A DNA stretch of 64,000 nt from Cereibacter azotoformans (GTDB lineage Bacteria > Pseudomonadota > Alphaproteobacteria > Rhodobacterales > Rhodobacteraceae), in NCBI GenBank assembly GCA_017599285.1, contig JAGFXX010000001.1, forward strand, positions 1,116,001-1,180,000, given 5' to 3'. Below are positions 1-10,239 of this stretch, piece after piece (position 1 is the stretch's first letter; every line of letters begins with the position of its first letter). A model generated the notes under the pieces. The model saw only the letters and a list, made by a program, of their open reading frames with translations, did not search any database and had not been told where the DNA came from. The translations under genes were made by a program, and so were the position numbers.

Positions 1-15
1 TCATCCCAACATTCG

Positions 16-1692
16 GTGTCATGCATGACTCATGCCCAGCAACACCCCTTCGGTTCAGCACGCTTCGCGAGCGATCAGGACGTGCTGCGGGCCTTCCGCC
101 ACAAAGGCGGCGTCCCCTTCGGTTTCCTGCGTGGCCGGAAGCTGCATCATGCCAAGCAAGCCGGAATGCTGCTGATCGGTGGCGCTGGCTCGGGCAAATT
201 TACCAGCGTACTCGCTCACATTATGGGCTCTCGTGGGCGCAAGGGTGAGCCGCTGCGATACGCCATCTTCGATCCGAAGAGGGAGCTGCGCGAAGTTCTG
301 GAGCCCTGGTTCGCGTCCATCGGAGCAGCAGTTTACGAGTTCAACGCTCACGGCACACATGGCAAAAACGGCTTGAGCTTGTCCCTAATGAGCCATCTCG
401 TGCGGGGTTCCAGAACGCTCGTGGCAGACTCCCGGCGCTGTGCTCGTACCTTCATCCCTGAGAGCGGCGGCGGCGATAGCCGGTTTTTCGAGCAGAAGGC
501 CCAGAACTGGCTGGACCCGTTGATTCGGGGCCTCGTCCATACTGACGGCGGGGTATCACCGCTGAGCCTGTTCGAGCTGATCGGTATGATCCGTTCCGCA
601 CCGGAGGCCTGGTCGCAGATGGCTGATGTCATGGCTGGCCTCGGCGAACCTGATCTTCGCGTCGCTTATGACGAGATGATCGAGATGGCTGACCAGAGCA
701 GGCGCACTTTTGATTCCGTCATGAGCGAGATCAGCAACACGCTGGCATTCATGAGCGATCCGTTGCTTCAGGCAACGCTTGCCAGCACGGATCAAGCCGA
801 CTTCACTCTTGATGTCCTGCTTGAGGATAGCCACCGGCCAGTGTTCGTTTTCTTCGTGATCCCGCCGGAGCTCACGGAACAATCTGCGCCGCTGATCCGG
901 CAGTTCTTTTCCACGCTGCGAACGCTCAAGCAGCGCAAACCGTCTTCCCCGACGATGAACCTCGTTATTGATGAGGCTGCACAACTCGGGCGGTTTCCGG
1001 AGATCGCGGAGTTCTACTCGATTGGTAGGGGCTTCGGCCTCTCGCCGCTCTGCATCTATCAAGACATCGGCCAGATCGAACGCAACCTCGGCCCAACCGG
1101 CGCGACAACCATCTCGGCCAGCGCCGATCTTGAGGTCTACCTCGGCGGCGGGATTTCTGACCTCAAGACAGCAGAGCATTTGAGCCGAACGCTTGGCAAT
1201 GAAACGCTCGCGATGGACGATCATCTCACGCGAGAGCGCGCAGCCCGGGCAAAGCGCGAGGCAGTCTATGCTGTCGTCACGGGCAAGGCAGACCCGATCA
1301 GAACGGGGCTGGCGATGCGCAGTCTCGACTATGAGATGAGCCATGTGAGGAAACAGGCACGCGCCTTGCGCACGCCCGATGAAATCCTGACCATGCCGCA
1401 CAATCAGGCTTTGGTGCTGGCATCCGGCTATGCACTGCATCCGTTCTTTGCGGACAAGCTGCCCTACTATGCTTGCCGCGAGTATGCCGGGCTCTTCGGC
1501 CCAAACCCGTATTTCGATCGCGATCTCAGCCGCGTGGCGCTCCAGACCTTCTGGGGCAAGCGAACGCGCCGCGTCATCACCGAGGCGGTGCCCCCGGAGT
1601 TTGCCCATCTTCCGCAATACGCGGGTGGGCAATGGCGGTTCATTGAAGGCTATCGACCCACCAATAAGCGCAAAGGAGGAAAAGCGCCATGA
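16..1692 (+). CDS. VirD4/TraG-type conjugative coupling ATPase
   Basis: The 558-residue product resembles the TraG/TraD/VirD4 family, ATPases that link a relaxase-DNA complex to a type IV secretion channel. A Walker A motif (GGAGSGK) lies near residues 54-60 and a Walker B-like stretch (NLVIDEA) near residue 315. No N-terminal membrane segments are visible, unlike classical VirD4, so it may be a soluble TraG-like form. The stop overlaps the start of the next gene, which suggests an operon. With the recombinase downstream it marks an integrative, possibly conjugative, element whose remainder lies left of the window. The start is the first ATG in an open frame; an alternative ATG lies three codons further on. 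Confidence 0.8.
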   Translation: MSCMTHAQQHPFGSARFASDQDVLRAFRHKGGVPFGFLRGRKLHHAKQAGMLLIGGAGSGKFTSVLAHIMGSRGRKGEPLRYAIFDPKRELREVLEPWFASIGAAVYEFNAHGTHGKNGLSLSLMSHLVRGSRTLVADSRRCARTFIPESGGGDSRFFEQKAQNWLDPLIRGLVHTDGGVSPLSLFELIGMIRSAPEAWSQMADVMAGLGEPDLRVAYDEMIEMADQSRRTFDSVMSEISNTLAFMSDPLLQATLASTDQADFTLDVLLEDSHRPVFVFFVIPPELTEQSAPLIRQFFSTLRTLKQRKPSSPTMNLVIDEAAQLGRFPEIAEFYSIGRGFGLSPLCIYQDIGQIERNLGPTGATTISASADLEVYLGGGISDLKTAEHLSRTLGNETLAMDDHLTRERAARAKREAVYAVVTGKADPIRTGLAMRSLDYEMSHVRKQARALRTPDEILTMPHNQALVLASGYALHPFFADKLPYYACREYAGLFGPNPYFDRDLSRVALQTFWGKRTRRVITEAVPPEFAHLPQYAGGQWRFIEGYRPTNKRKGGKAP

Positions 1693-1982
1693 GCGACGAG
1701 AAAAACCGGCCTGTTCAGACCTTCCGTGATGGCAACCTGAAAGTTGCCATCTGGGAAAACACTCGCGAGGACAAGACCGCCTACAGTGTGCAGTTCCGGC
1801 GCAGCTACCGCGACCCGGACGGCCAGCCGCGGGAAGCCGATACTTACTATGCTGGAGATTTACTGCGCCTGTCACGTCTGGCCACCCAATCCTATGACCG
1901 GATCGGGGAGCTCCGGCGTGCTGACCAGTCGAAGATGAAGCCGGGCCGGACTAGCGGCCACGATCAGGACCGGGATCGATGA
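1689..1982 (+). CDS. small conserved-looking protein downstream of the coupling ATPase
   Basis: This 97-residue product is rich in charged and aromatic residues and has no motif I can name. Its ATG overlaps the TGA of the coupling ATPase. It is preceded by an exceptionally strong ribosome site (AAAGGAGG, 1674-1681), so translation is well supported. The N-terminal two thirds look like a compact beta-rich domain and the C-terminus is polar and probably disordered. It probably belongs to the same transfer module; the function is unknown. Confidence 0.6.
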   Translation: MSDEKNRPVQTFRDGNLKVAIWENTREDKTAYSVQFRRSYRDPDGQPREADTYYAGDLLRLSRLATQSYDRIGELRRADQSKMKPGRTSGHDQDRDR

Positions 1983-2289
1983 AGCGCCTTCGCGAGCAAA
2001 GGCCCCAAGAACTATGCGCTCTCATCCGCCAACAGCGCGGAAAAGACCGGGAAAGCGAAATTTGCAAGAAAATTCAAGGTTGTGCTATGATTAGGAATAA
2101 GGGCTTGGATGGCAAGCGGTCCTACAGGCCTCCTGCTCATGATGCTTGCCTGGCCCAATATAACGAATCCGGAGCGCGAGGAACGTGCAGGAAGACCGGA
2201 TCAACTTCAACTGCTTCGAGAGTTCACGCCACCTCATGCTGCCTGCGGGCGCGGGGGAGCAAAACCATGCTTGATATGCGGGGTGTAAG
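1983..2289. other. intergenic stretch without a convincing gene
   Basis: A plus-strand open frame of 104 codons begins at 1979, but its composition (many Cys, Ser and Arg, no domain-like pattern) and lack of a ribosome site argue against it. Locally lower GC than the flanks fits mobile-element spacer DNA. I see no RNA gene or repeat. Confidence 0.4.
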
Positions 2290-2598
2290 ATGAAGGATGG
2301 AATAGATCGGAGTGCTCTGGCGGAACAGTTCGCGTCGGCCTCGCCGCCGGATGGCAAGAAAGCTCTGCTGATCGACGTGGCACGCTATCAGCACTTGCTC
2401 GATGAGTCCGGCATGAGCGACACTCAGAAGGAAGAGTTCCTGATCAGCCTGTGGGGCATCATGGTTGCCTTCGTCGATTTCGGCTTCTCGGTTCAGGCTT
2501 GCGAAGAAAACTGTGGAAAAGTCGGAAGCAGCCATCCTGATCCCGAAAATCCCTCGACCTGCCGTATAGGATCGAAGGATTACGAAAAGGACACTTGA
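2290..2598 (+). CDS. hypothetical protein upstream of the serine recombinase
   Basis: This 102-residue acidic protein ends one base before the recombinase start codon, so the two genes are probably co-transcribed and translationally coupled. Residues 1-70 look helical (LIDVARYQHLLDESGMSD, then a hydrophobic ISLWGIMVAFVDFGF stretch). The tail contains three cysteines. Proteins of this size often precede recombinases in alphaproteobacterial islands, possibly as accessory factors, but no function can be assigned from the sequence. Confidence 0.55.
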   Translation: MKDGIDRSALAEQFASASPPDGKKALLIDVARYQHLLDESGMSDTQKEEFLISLWGIMVAFVDFGFSVQACEENCGKVGSSHPDPENPSTCRIGSKDYEKDT

Positions 2599-2599
2599 G

Positions 2600-4218
<1,619 letters not shown>

Positions 4219-4496
4219 AACGAGGCGCTATCTCGCTCATGCCGAGGGGGAAGTCAAGGCCGGTTCAGCGGATTTTTTTGCGCACCGCCCGTCGCCTCGC
4301 GCATCGACAAGGGCGCGGTGAACCGGGCCAGATCCTCGGCACAGGAACGGGCAACGAAAGCGGGCTCCGGCCGCTGGAATGGCCGCGCCCCCCCCGCCGG
4401 GACGGCAGGGCCGGGCGTCCGCGGGACGTGCGAGAGCCGGACCAAGGTGAACCGCGATCATCGCGGGAGGATCCGGGCCCGCACCGGGCGGAGGTG

Positions 4497-4529
4497 CCTC
4501 CCGAGGGGGCATCGAACCCCCTCGGGAGG
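4497..4529 (-). terminator. long perfect hairpin downstream of the dehydrogenase operon
   Basis: A 13-bp perfect inverted repeat (CCTCCCGAGGGGG and its complement, 7-base loop) lies about 50 bases past the stop of the minus-strand 2-hydroxyacid dehydrogenase. It lacks a clear T tract, as is common in high-GC genomes. The rest of 4219-4578 shows no gene; open frames there are shadows. Confidence 0.6.
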
Positions 4530-4578
4530 CTTTGGCGCCCTGTCAGGCGTCACGGCGAGGCTGCCGTGCGGGGCCGCG

Positions 4579-5526
4579 TCAGACCGGGTTGGGCAAGGGC
4601 CGGCCTTCGGAGAACGCCAGCAGGTTCTCGACCGCCATCAGGCCCATCGACTCGCGAACTTCGAGCGCCGCGGTGCCAAGATGCGGCAGGAGCGTCACGT
4701 TCTCCAGGACGAGAAGCGCCTCGGGCACCTTCGGCTCGAACTCGTAGACGTCGAGCCCGGCGCCCGCGATCCGCCCCTCGGACAGGGCCGAGATCAAAGC
4801 GGCCTCATCCACGATGTCGCCCCGCGCGATGTTCACCAGAATCGCGCCCGGCCGCATGCGCGCCAGCGCGCGCGCGTTGATCAGATGATGGGTTTCGGGC
4901 GTCGCCGGCACCGCCACCACCACCACATCGGCCCCAAGGGCCTCTTCGAAGGGCACCTGCCGGGCGGGCACGCCGGGATCGGCCACGGCCGAGCGGTTGA
5001 AGAACGTGACCTCCATGCCGAAGCCATGGTGGCAACGCCGCGCGATCGCCCGGCCGATCCGGCCCATCCCGATGATGCCGAGCCGCTTGCCCGTCACATG
5101 AAGCCCCAGCATCTGCGTCGGATGCCAGCCCTCCCAGGTGCCCCGTCGCACCAGGCGCTCCCCCTCGCCCGCCCGGCGCGCGGTCATCAGGATGAGCGTC
5201 AGGGCAATGTCGGCCGTCGCATCGGTGACCGCGCCGGGCGTGTTCGTCACCTCGAGCCCCGCCGCCCGCGCGGCCGCCACGTCGAGATGGTTCGTGCCGA
5301 CGCCGAAATTGGCCAGGATCCGCGCCCGTGGCCGCGGCACGTCGGCAAAGACCTCGGCGCGGAAGAGATCGCCCAGCGTCGGCAGAACCGCATCATGCTC
5401 GACCAGTGCGCGCCGCAGTTCCTCGGGCGAAAGCGGGCGCGTGCTCTCGCGCAGCGTGACGTCAAAGCGGGCCCGCGCGGCCGCCAGGACCTTCTCGGGC
5501 AAGGGGCGGGTGATCAGCAGCTTCAA
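4579..5526 (-). CDS. D-2-hydroxyacid dehydrogenase (glyoxylate/hydroxypyruvate reductase type)
   Basis: This 315-residue NAD(P)-dependent dehydrogenase should reduce 2-oxoacids such as glyoxylate or hydroxypyruvate in the cytosol. It has the Rossmann motif in [16 protein letters not shown], the catalytic Arg in the [10 protein letters not shown] segment, a Glu in LDVYEFEP and the catalytic His in LLPHLGTA. The start chosen is TTG at 5526, overlapping the TGA of the upstream csaA gene. The longer in-frame extension would run through csaA in another frame and is not credible. Coupling by stop/start overlap indicates a csaA-dehydrogenase operon. Confidence 0.88.
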   Translation of the reverse strand: MKLLITRPLPEKVLAAARARFDVTLRESTRPLSPEELRRALVEHDAVLPTLGDLFRAEVFADVPRPRARILANFGVGTNHLDVAAARAAGLEVTNTPGAVTDATADIALTLILMTARRAGEGERLVRRGTWEGWHPTQMLGLHVTGKRLGIIGMGRIGRAIARRCHHGFGMEVTFFNRSAVADPGVPARQVPFEEALGADVVVVAVPATPETHHLINARALARMRPGAILVNIARGDIVDEAALISALSEGRIAGAGLDVYEFEPKVPEALLVLENVTLLPHLGTAALEVRESMGLMAVENLLAFSEGRPLPNPV

Positions 5527-5855
5527 TAGAGCCTCCCGCCCAAGGGCACCGTCTGGTCCGGCCCGATCAGCACCACCTCGCCCTCGGCGTCGGGCACGCC
5601 CAGCACCAGCACCTCCGAGAGGACCTTGCCGATCTGGCGCGGCGGGAAGTTCACCACCGCGAGCACCTGACGGCCCACCAGCGCCTCGGGCGCGTAGTGC
5701 CGCGTGATCTGTGCGGAGGAGCGTTTCTCGCCAATCTCCCCGCCGAAGTCGACCCAGAGCTTCAGCGCAGGCTTGCGCGCCTCGGGGAAGGGTTCGGCGC
5801 GGGTGATGCGGCCGACGCGGATCTCGACCTTGGCGAAGTCGTCGTAGGAGATCAT
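5523..5855 (-). CDS. csaA: CsaA-type tRNA-binding domain protein
   Basis: The 110-residue product matches the whole length of CsaA, a dimeric OB-fold protein that binds tRNA and has been linked to protein export as a chaperone. Family-typical segments are visible: [12 protein letters not shown] near the start, SSAQITRHY in the middle, [10 protein letters not shown], and a C-terminal [11 protein letters not shown]. The ATG overlaps the proC stop region (5852-5855) and the TGA overlaps the TTG of the dehydrogenase, so the three genes form a tightly coupled operon. Confidence 0.9.
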   Translation of the reverse strand: MISYDDFAKVEIRVGRITRAEPFPEARKPALKLWVDFGGEIGEKRSSAQITRHYAPEALVGRQVLAVVNFPPRQIGKVLSEVLVLGVPDAEGEVVLIGPDQTVPLGGRLY

Positions 5856-6688
5856 CGGCCAAGCTCCCGCCCGCGGTCGGCCGCCGCCTTGACCGCCCGG
5901 CGAAGCACCGCGGGGAAGCCGGTCCCGGGATCCATCAGGACGGCAAGGGCCGCCGCCGTGGTTCCGCCCGGCGAGGTCACGTTGATGCGCAGCTGGCTCG
6001 CGCTCTCGGACGAGCGATGGGCAAGCTCGCCCGCTCCCGTCACGGTGGCCCGTGCGAGCGTCATCGCCAGCTCGGGGCTGAGGCCCTCGGCCTCGCCCGC
6101 GGCGGCCAGCGCCTCAATCAGGTGGAAGACATAGGCCGGGCCCGACCCCGAGACCGCCGTCACCGCATCCATCTGCGCCTCGCCCTCGAGCCGGACCACC
6201 TGCCCCACCGCCGACAGCAGATCCTCGGCCAGCGCCATCTGCTCTTCGCTCGCCGCCCCGTTGCCGATGATCGCGGTGATCCCCCGCCCCACGGCCGCGG
6301 GCGTGTTGGGCATGGCCCGGATGACCGGCGTGCCGGCCCCGAGAGTCCGCTCGTAAAAGGCGATGGGCGTGCCCGCCGCCACGGTCAGGAACAATGTCCG
6401 CCCGTTCCCCAGCGCCGCCAGCCCCGGCAGCGCCTCGGCCATCATCTGCGGCTTCACCGCGACCAGCACGACCGCAGGTTCCGCCGGCAGGTCCTCGTTC
6501 AGATGGAGCCCCCTCACGGCCAGTGTCCTGAGCCAGTCGGACGGTTGCGGGTCCGTCACCCAGACCGCCGAGAGCGCGAGCCCCCGGCCGAGCCATCCCT
6601 CGAGCATCGCCGATCCCATCTTGCCGCAGCCGAGCAGCACCAGGCCCCGGCGGCCAAGATCCGATAGATCCATCTTTTCCCCCGTCAT
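5852..6688 (-). CDS. proC: pyrroline-5-carboxylate reductase
   Basis: ProC catalyses the last step of proline synthesis, NAD(P)H-dependent reduction of pyrroline-5-carboxylate. The 278-residue product has the N-terminal nucleotide-binding loop (LLGCGKMGSAM), the VAVKPQ segment, the MPNTPA motif and the C-terminal SGSGPAYVFHLIEAL and TSPGGTT signatures, which together identify the family. It lies at the head of a proC-csaA-dehydrogenase run of overlapping minus-strand genes. An alternative start (ATG six codons in) would remove a short polar leader. Confidence 0.95.
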   Translation of the reverse strand: MTGEKMDLSDLGRRGLVLLGCGKMGSAMLEGWLGRGLALSAVWVTDPQPSDWLRTLAVRGLHLNEDLPAEPAVVLVAVKPQMMAEALPGLAALGNGRTLFLTVAAGTPIAFYERTLGAGTPVIRAMPNTPAAVGRGITAIIGNGAASEEQMALAEDLLSAVGQVVRLEGEAQMDAVTAVSGSGPAYVFHLIEALAAAGEAEGLSPELAMTLARATVTGAGELAHRSSESASQLRINVTSPGGTTAAALAVLMDPGTGFPAVLRRAVKAAADRGRELGR

Positions 6689-6700
6689 TGCGGGGAAAGA

Positions 6701-7204
6701 CTAGGCGCGGCCGTAGGCCTCTGCAATGGCGACATTGATCGCCTCGCAGGGCGGATGCTCGGCCCAGGAGACCATCTGGAAGGCCGGGTAGAAGCGCTCG
6801 CTGGCCGAGACCGCCGAGGCGATCAGCCGATCGATCTGTTCCGCCGTTGCCGTCTGCCCGCCCGAGAGCAGCAGCCCGTAGCGCCAGACCATCAGCTTCT
6901 GCTCGCTCCAGTAGGTGAAGGCGCCGGTCCAGACCAGATCGTTGCAGCGGTTGAGCAGGTCGTGCAGCTCGGCCATCCGATGCCGGGGCGGCTCCATCTC
7001 GAAGGTGCAGATCAGCCGGAGCGTTTCATCCTGCGGGGACCATGCGAGGGTGAGCGAATAGGTGCGCCACTGCCCCTCGACCGCCATGGCGATCTGGTCC
7101 TCGGTCACCCGGTCGAACTCCCACTCGTGGCGCTCGGCGAGCGTCTCGACGATATCGATCGGGTGGATCTCATCGGAGTAGAGACAGGTTTCGGCAAGCG
7201 ACAT
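6701..7204 (-). CDS. YbjN-domain protein
   Basis: The 167-residue product resembles YbjN-domain proteins (type III secretion chaperone-like fold), common single-copy cytosolic proteins of alphaproteobacteria with no firmly known function. I chose ATG at 7204 (protein beginning MSLAETCLYSDEIHP) because the upstream extension to 7270 has no family-like sequence and a GAGG lies upstream of 7204. It sits 12 bases upstream of proC and is probably co-transcribed. The Mu-like prophage is inserted 172 bases upstream of its start, within the likely promoter region. Confidence 0.75.
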   Translation of the reverse strand: MSLAETCLYSDEIHPIDIVETLAERHEWEFDRVTEDQIAMAVEGQWRTYSLTLAWSPQDETLRLICTFEMEPPRHRMAELHDLLNRCNDLVWTGAFTYWSEQKLMVWRYGLLLSGGQTATAEQIDRLIASAVSASERFYPAFQMVSWAEHPPCEAINVAIAEAYGRA

Positions 7205-7375
7205 GTGCCCGGGCCTCGTTATTGAGCCGCCTGAAGGAAACCAACCCACAAGAAGCGGGACGATCGGCAAGGGACGGCGTTACCTGCCACCAATCTTACT
7301 AGATATGGTGTTCCCAAAGCGAGAGGCTGTAAAGGGCCTTGTGGAAACTCTTCTGTGGAAAAGTGAACTGCTGTA

Positions 7376-7380
7376 GCGGG
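7376..7380. repeat. 5-bp target-site duplication GCGGG, right-end side of prophage 1
   Basis: GCGGG directly precedes the phage TGTA terminus at 7381 and recurs immediately after the opposite terminus at 47011-47015. Mu-family transposition makes 5-bp duplications, so this is the expected scar. Confidence 0.85.
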
Positions 7381-7427
7381 TGTAGCGGGACAGCAGATCT
7401 TGCAGGACGGGACAGCAGAAGTTGCAG
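7381..7427. repeat. prophage right end with two transposase-site repeats
   Basis: The terminus TGTAGCGGGACAG is followed by two direct repeats: GGGACAGCAGATCTTGCAG at 7387-7405 and GGGACAGCAGAAGTTGCAG at 7409-7427. They are spaced 22 bp, two helical turns. The left end carries the same motif inverted (GGGACAGTAGAACCTGCAG). These are the probable R1/R2 transposase binding sites. No gene occupies 7381-7700. Confidence 0.8.
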
Positions 7428-7641
7428 CAGAAGGGTTTTCGTCCGGCGCATCTTCGCAGCCCGCAGCGGCCGCCCTTCCCTATCCGCTCCTGAAGCTGGT
7501 TGGAACACCCCTCGCTCGGCGGCCTTAAAGGGGTGTTTAAACCCTCGTTGCATGCCGGGCGCGATCTGCCGCAGTGCGATGGGCCACTCCGACCGCTATC
7601 CCAAGCCCGTCTGCCGCGGGCCTCATAACTTCGCGACAGCA

Positions 7642-7672
7642 TCCGCGGGACCACTCGCTTCGGTCCCGCGGA
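7642..7672 (-). terminator. hairpin after the last late gene
   Basis: An 11-bp perfect inverted repeat (TCCGCGGGACC, 9-base loop) lies 29 bases past the stop of the last minus-strand tail gene. There is no T tract. It is conserved at 47277-47307, and the third remnant has a different 12-bp hairpin at the corresponding place (56127 region), so structure rather than sequence seems to be kept. Confidence 0.55.
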
Positions 7673-7700
7673 CCCCACCTGCCCTCCCAGGTTCACAGCG

Positions 7701-8018
7701 CTAGAGAAGCGGTGCGGTCAGGATCGTGCCGCGGGCGAGGACGGCCGCGCCTGCGGCCTCGGCCACGCGGATGGCAAAGGGCCAGCGGCCGGCGCCGGCG
7801 GGCAGGCTCGAGACCGGGAACAGGAAGACACCCTGCCCATCGCCCCGCGCCACGCCGGGAATCGCCTGCATCGCCCCGGCGGCCCCGACCAGCAGCTCGA
7901 CCTGGGCCGCATCGCCGACGGCAACCTCACCCCCATCCGTCAGCATCGCCAGCCGCACCAGCAGGGGAACCGTGTCGCCGTCGGTCCGGTGGATCGTGTG
8001 CCCCGAGGCTGACTTCAT
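7701..8018 (-). CDS. last right-end gene, hypothetical tail-fibre-associated protein
   Basis: The 105-residue product has a beta-rich, Gly/Ala/Val pattern and no motif I recognise. It overlaps the end of the upstream repeat-rich fibre gene and closes the late operon. A nearly identical copy lies at 47336-47653, differing by a few residues such as Gly to Lys near position 45. Its place at the phage right end beside fibre genes suggests a host-range or fibre-assembly role, which is inference only. Confidence 0.65.
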   Translation of the reverse strand: MKSASGHTIHRTDGDTVPLLVRLAMLTDGGEVAVGDAAQVELLVGAAGAMQAIPGVARGDGQGVFLFPVSSLPAGAGRWPFAIRVAEAAGAAVLARGTILTAPLL

Positions 8019-9445
8019 CGCTGCATCTCCAGTGTCATGACCAGCGGCCGTGCATCGGCCGTCATCGGAATGGCCCGAGCATCGCCCGTCATGGAAATGG
8101 CCCGCGCATCGGCCACGAACGTCGCCAGCCCCCGCGCCGCGATCAGCGCCTCCCAGTCGTAGGTGCCCGACCTCAGCTCAGGCCGGTCGATCCCGGCCGC
8201 GCCCGCCGCCAGATCGGCCGCCGCGAGGGCGTGGCGCTGGCCCATGAGCGCCGCCCCCAGAGACACCGGGCCCCCGGCCAAGCCCTCGGCCCGCAGGTCG
8301 GCGGAGCCCGCCAACGACGGCTGCCCGAGGCTCGCGCCGGCCGTCCCGAGGCCGAGCGCCGTCACCAGGTGACGCTGGCCGAGCGGCACCGGACCGAGAC
8401 TGGCCGGGCCAGCCCCAAGCGAAGCCGCCAGCAGCCCTCCGCCGACCGTGACCGCCGGCTGCCCGAGGCCCGCGCCGGTCGTGGCCAGGCCGGCCGCCGC
8501 AAGCTCATGCCGCTGGCCGATGACCGCGAGGCCGAGACTGGCCGCACCACCCGCAAGGGGCGTGGCCGCGGCGGCGTGCCTCTGGCCCACCTGGGGCGCC
8601 CCGAGAGCCGCAGCCCCCGTCCCGAGATCCTCGGCCGTCAGGCTGGCGCGGCCGCTCAGGACGGGCTGCCCCAGAGCCGCCGCACCGGCCTGGAGGCTCG
8701 TGCCCACCAGCCCATGCATCTGGGCCAGAGTCACCGGCCCCAGCCCGGCCGCCTGCGTCGAGAGGCCCTCGGCCGTCAGGGTCGTGGCGTCCGGCTCCTC
8801 GGTCGCCGCTGCCGGCGCGAAGACCGCGATGTAACCCACGCGCTCATCCGCGATCTGCTCATATGCCACGTCTGTGGACTGAGGCGACCCATCCTCGACA
8901 ATCCGCGAGCCGATTATCAGCGGCGGGCAGCCCGGATTGATGCCCGTGCGCACGTCGTGGATGATCCCGAAGCCGCCCGAGAACGTCACCCAGTCGGCAA
9001 TGCTCGACATGCTGTCCACGGTGATCATGGCGAGGGCCAGATGCGGGGTGGGCGGGAAGCTGCCCGTCGGGCCTATCGAGAAACGCTTGGTCTGGACGTT
9101 GTCCGCGGTAACCGCCGTCGCCGCGGGCTGCGCCGTGTCCCATGGCCCCTCAAACTCCAGCACCGAGAACTGCCACAGCAGGGACGTGCCCATCCCCATC
9201 GTGATCGGGCCGGTCTCGGTGCCGTCCGAGATCCGCCAGAACACCGCGAGGTTGGAGCCCGTCAGCGACCGCGTCGCGAGCAGCGTCGCCCACCCTGACG
9301 GCGGCGCGACGAACGAATGCGCCTTGTCGCCACCGCCCGCCGCAAGGAGCAGGCTGCCCGCCGTTGGCACAAACGATGGTGTGACCGATGGCGCGTTGCC
9401 GTTGCCGGTGGCGGCCGTCGCGTTGATGAGGTCGCCGAAGGCCAT
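8015..9445 (-). CDS. repeat-containing tail fibre or adhesin-like protein
   Basis: The 476-residue product has two parts. Residues 1-220 form a compact domain (including FVPTAGSLLLAA and an LEFEGPWD segment). Residues 230-430 hold imperfect repeats of about 23 residues with a GQRHxLAAAxLAxGAAxLGxP pattern. Such regular Gly/Ala/Leu repeats suggest a beta-solenoid or rod-like fibre. The second prophage copy (47650-49080) is broken by two single-base frameshifts. The role in adsorption is inferred from position after the host-specificity protein. Confidence 0.7.
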   Translation of the reverse strand: MAFGDLINATAATGNGNAPSVTPSFVPTAGSLLLAAGGGDKAHSFVAPPSGWATLLATRSLTGSNLAVFWRISDGTETGPITMGMGTSLLWQFSVLEFEGPWDTAQPAATAVTADNVQTKRFSIGPTGSFPPTPHLALAMITVDSMSSIADWVTFSGGFGIIHDVRTGINPGCPPLIIGSRIVEDGSPQSTDVAYEQIADERVGYIAVFAPAAATEEPDATTLTAEGLSTQAAGLGPVTLAQMHGLVGTSLQAGAAALGQPVLSGRASLTAEDLGTGAAALGAPQVGQRHAAAATPLAGGAASLGLAVIGQRHELAAAGLATTGAGLGQPAVTVGGGLLAASLGAGPASLGPVPLGQRHLVTALGLGTAGASLGQPSLAGSADLRAEGLAGGPVSLGAALMGQRHALAAADLAAGAAGIDRPELRSGTYDWEALIAARGLATFVADARAISMTGDARAIPMTADARPLVMTLEMQR

Positions 9446-9457
9446 CCGTCGCGCCCG

Positions 9458-9847
9458 TCAGCCGTCCAGCCCGGCCAGCCAGATGTCGAAGGCCGCAATC
9501 CGGAAGGTGTTGTCTGCCGTCATGTACTGCGCGGTCGTCAGTGGACCCGCCGCCAGCAGGCGGCTGTTGACGGTGTCCGTGATCGCCCAGAACTCGGCAT
9601 CGGTGGCGGAGCTGGTGCTGGTGCCGGTCACCGTGCCATCCTCGAAGGCCGCCACGGTGACCTTGCGCCCCGAGGGCGTGCGCGCGGCCGGTGCGCCGAC
9701 GCTGAGGCCCGCCTTGTGACCGAGGCTGTAGGTGCCCGTGGCCTGCGCGTAGGTCGCAGGCTCGGTGTGGCAGATGTCGAGCCGGTTGGCCTCGGTGGTC
9801 AGGACAGTGAGGCCGAGGTCGAGGATGCGGTCGTTGAGATAGCCCAT
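9458..9847 (-). CDS. small conserved tail-region protein
   Basis: The 129-residue product starts MGYLNDRILDLGLTVLTTEA and contains a Thr/Ser-rich beta segment (GTVTGTSTSSATDAEF). The ATG at 9847 is preceded by GAAAGGGG and marks a start shared exactly by the duplicate at 49482. It lies between a membrane protein and the fibre gene. Proteins of this type occur in rhodobacterial phage tail regions; the function is unknown. Confidence 0.65.
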   Translation of the reverse strand: MGYLNDRILDLGLTVLTTEANRLDICHTEPATYAQATGTYSLGHKAGLSVGAPAARTPSGRKVTVAAFEDGTVTGTSTSSATDAEFWAITDTVNSRLLAAGPLTTAQYMTADNTFRIAAFDIWLAGLDG

Positions 9848-9858
9848 GTGAGCCCCTT

Positions 9859-10239
9859 TCAGTTGCGGGAAGAACAAGCGAGGCGGCGCCAGACGCCCGC
9901 CCCGAGGACCGGCGCCCATGCCGCGAAGCCGGCAACGGCGCCCCAGAATCCGAAGGCCAGGGCGCCCGCGATGATCGCCGCCCCCAGGGCGACATGGACG
10001 GCATCCACGAGGCTGTCGGCGACATCCTGCCCCTTCTGGATCAGCCGCTCCCAGCCAAGGAAATAGATGAGTGCCACGGCCAGCGGCGTCAGGGCGAGCG
10101 ACAGGCCCAGACCGTGCAGCGCCAGCGCCGCGGGCATCCCGACGAGGACGCCATGCCCGGCGGCGGTGGTGAGGCCCCCGTACCAGTCCCGCGGCTGGCT
10201 GTCGGCCTCAAGCAGGGTGTCGAGGATGCGGTCGATCAT
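9859..10239 (-). CDS. small membrane protein, possible holin-like
   Basis: The 126-residue product has a short amphipathic start (MIDRILDTLLEADSQPRDWYGG) and then about four hydrophobic segments between residues 28 and 118. It ends with a basic tail (WRRLACSS). Its position is in the tail/host-range block rather than beside the endolysin, so a holin role is only one possibility. Another membrane protein sits next to the endolysin. The start overlaps the stop of the upstream gene. An almost identical copy is at 49494-49874. Confidence 0.6.
   Translation of the reverse strand: MIDRILDTLLEADSQPRDWYGGLTTAAGHGVLVGMPAALALHGLGLSLALTPLAVALIYFLGWERLIQKGQDVADSLVDAVHVALGAAIIAGALAFGFWGAVAGFAAWAPVLGAGVWRRLACSSRN

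Noticed and set aside
1979..2293. 104-codon plus-strand ORF after the coupling-protein operon
   Set aside because: No ribosome site, unusual Cys/Ser/Arg-rich composition and no domain pattern; left as intergenic.
4497..4529. Hairpin resembling a tRNA T arm (GGGGTTCGATGCCCC)
   Set aside because: No acceptor, D or anticodon arm can be built around it, and its position fits a terminator.
7381..7700. Possible mom-type gene at the right end
   Set aside because: Only short open frames are present; the segment is occupied by end repeats and a hairpin, and modification is probably done by the two methyltransferases.
8100..8760. Short repeats in the fibre gene as a CRISPR array
   Set aside because: The repeats are imperfect, in frame, and encode a repeated peptide; spacers are not unique.
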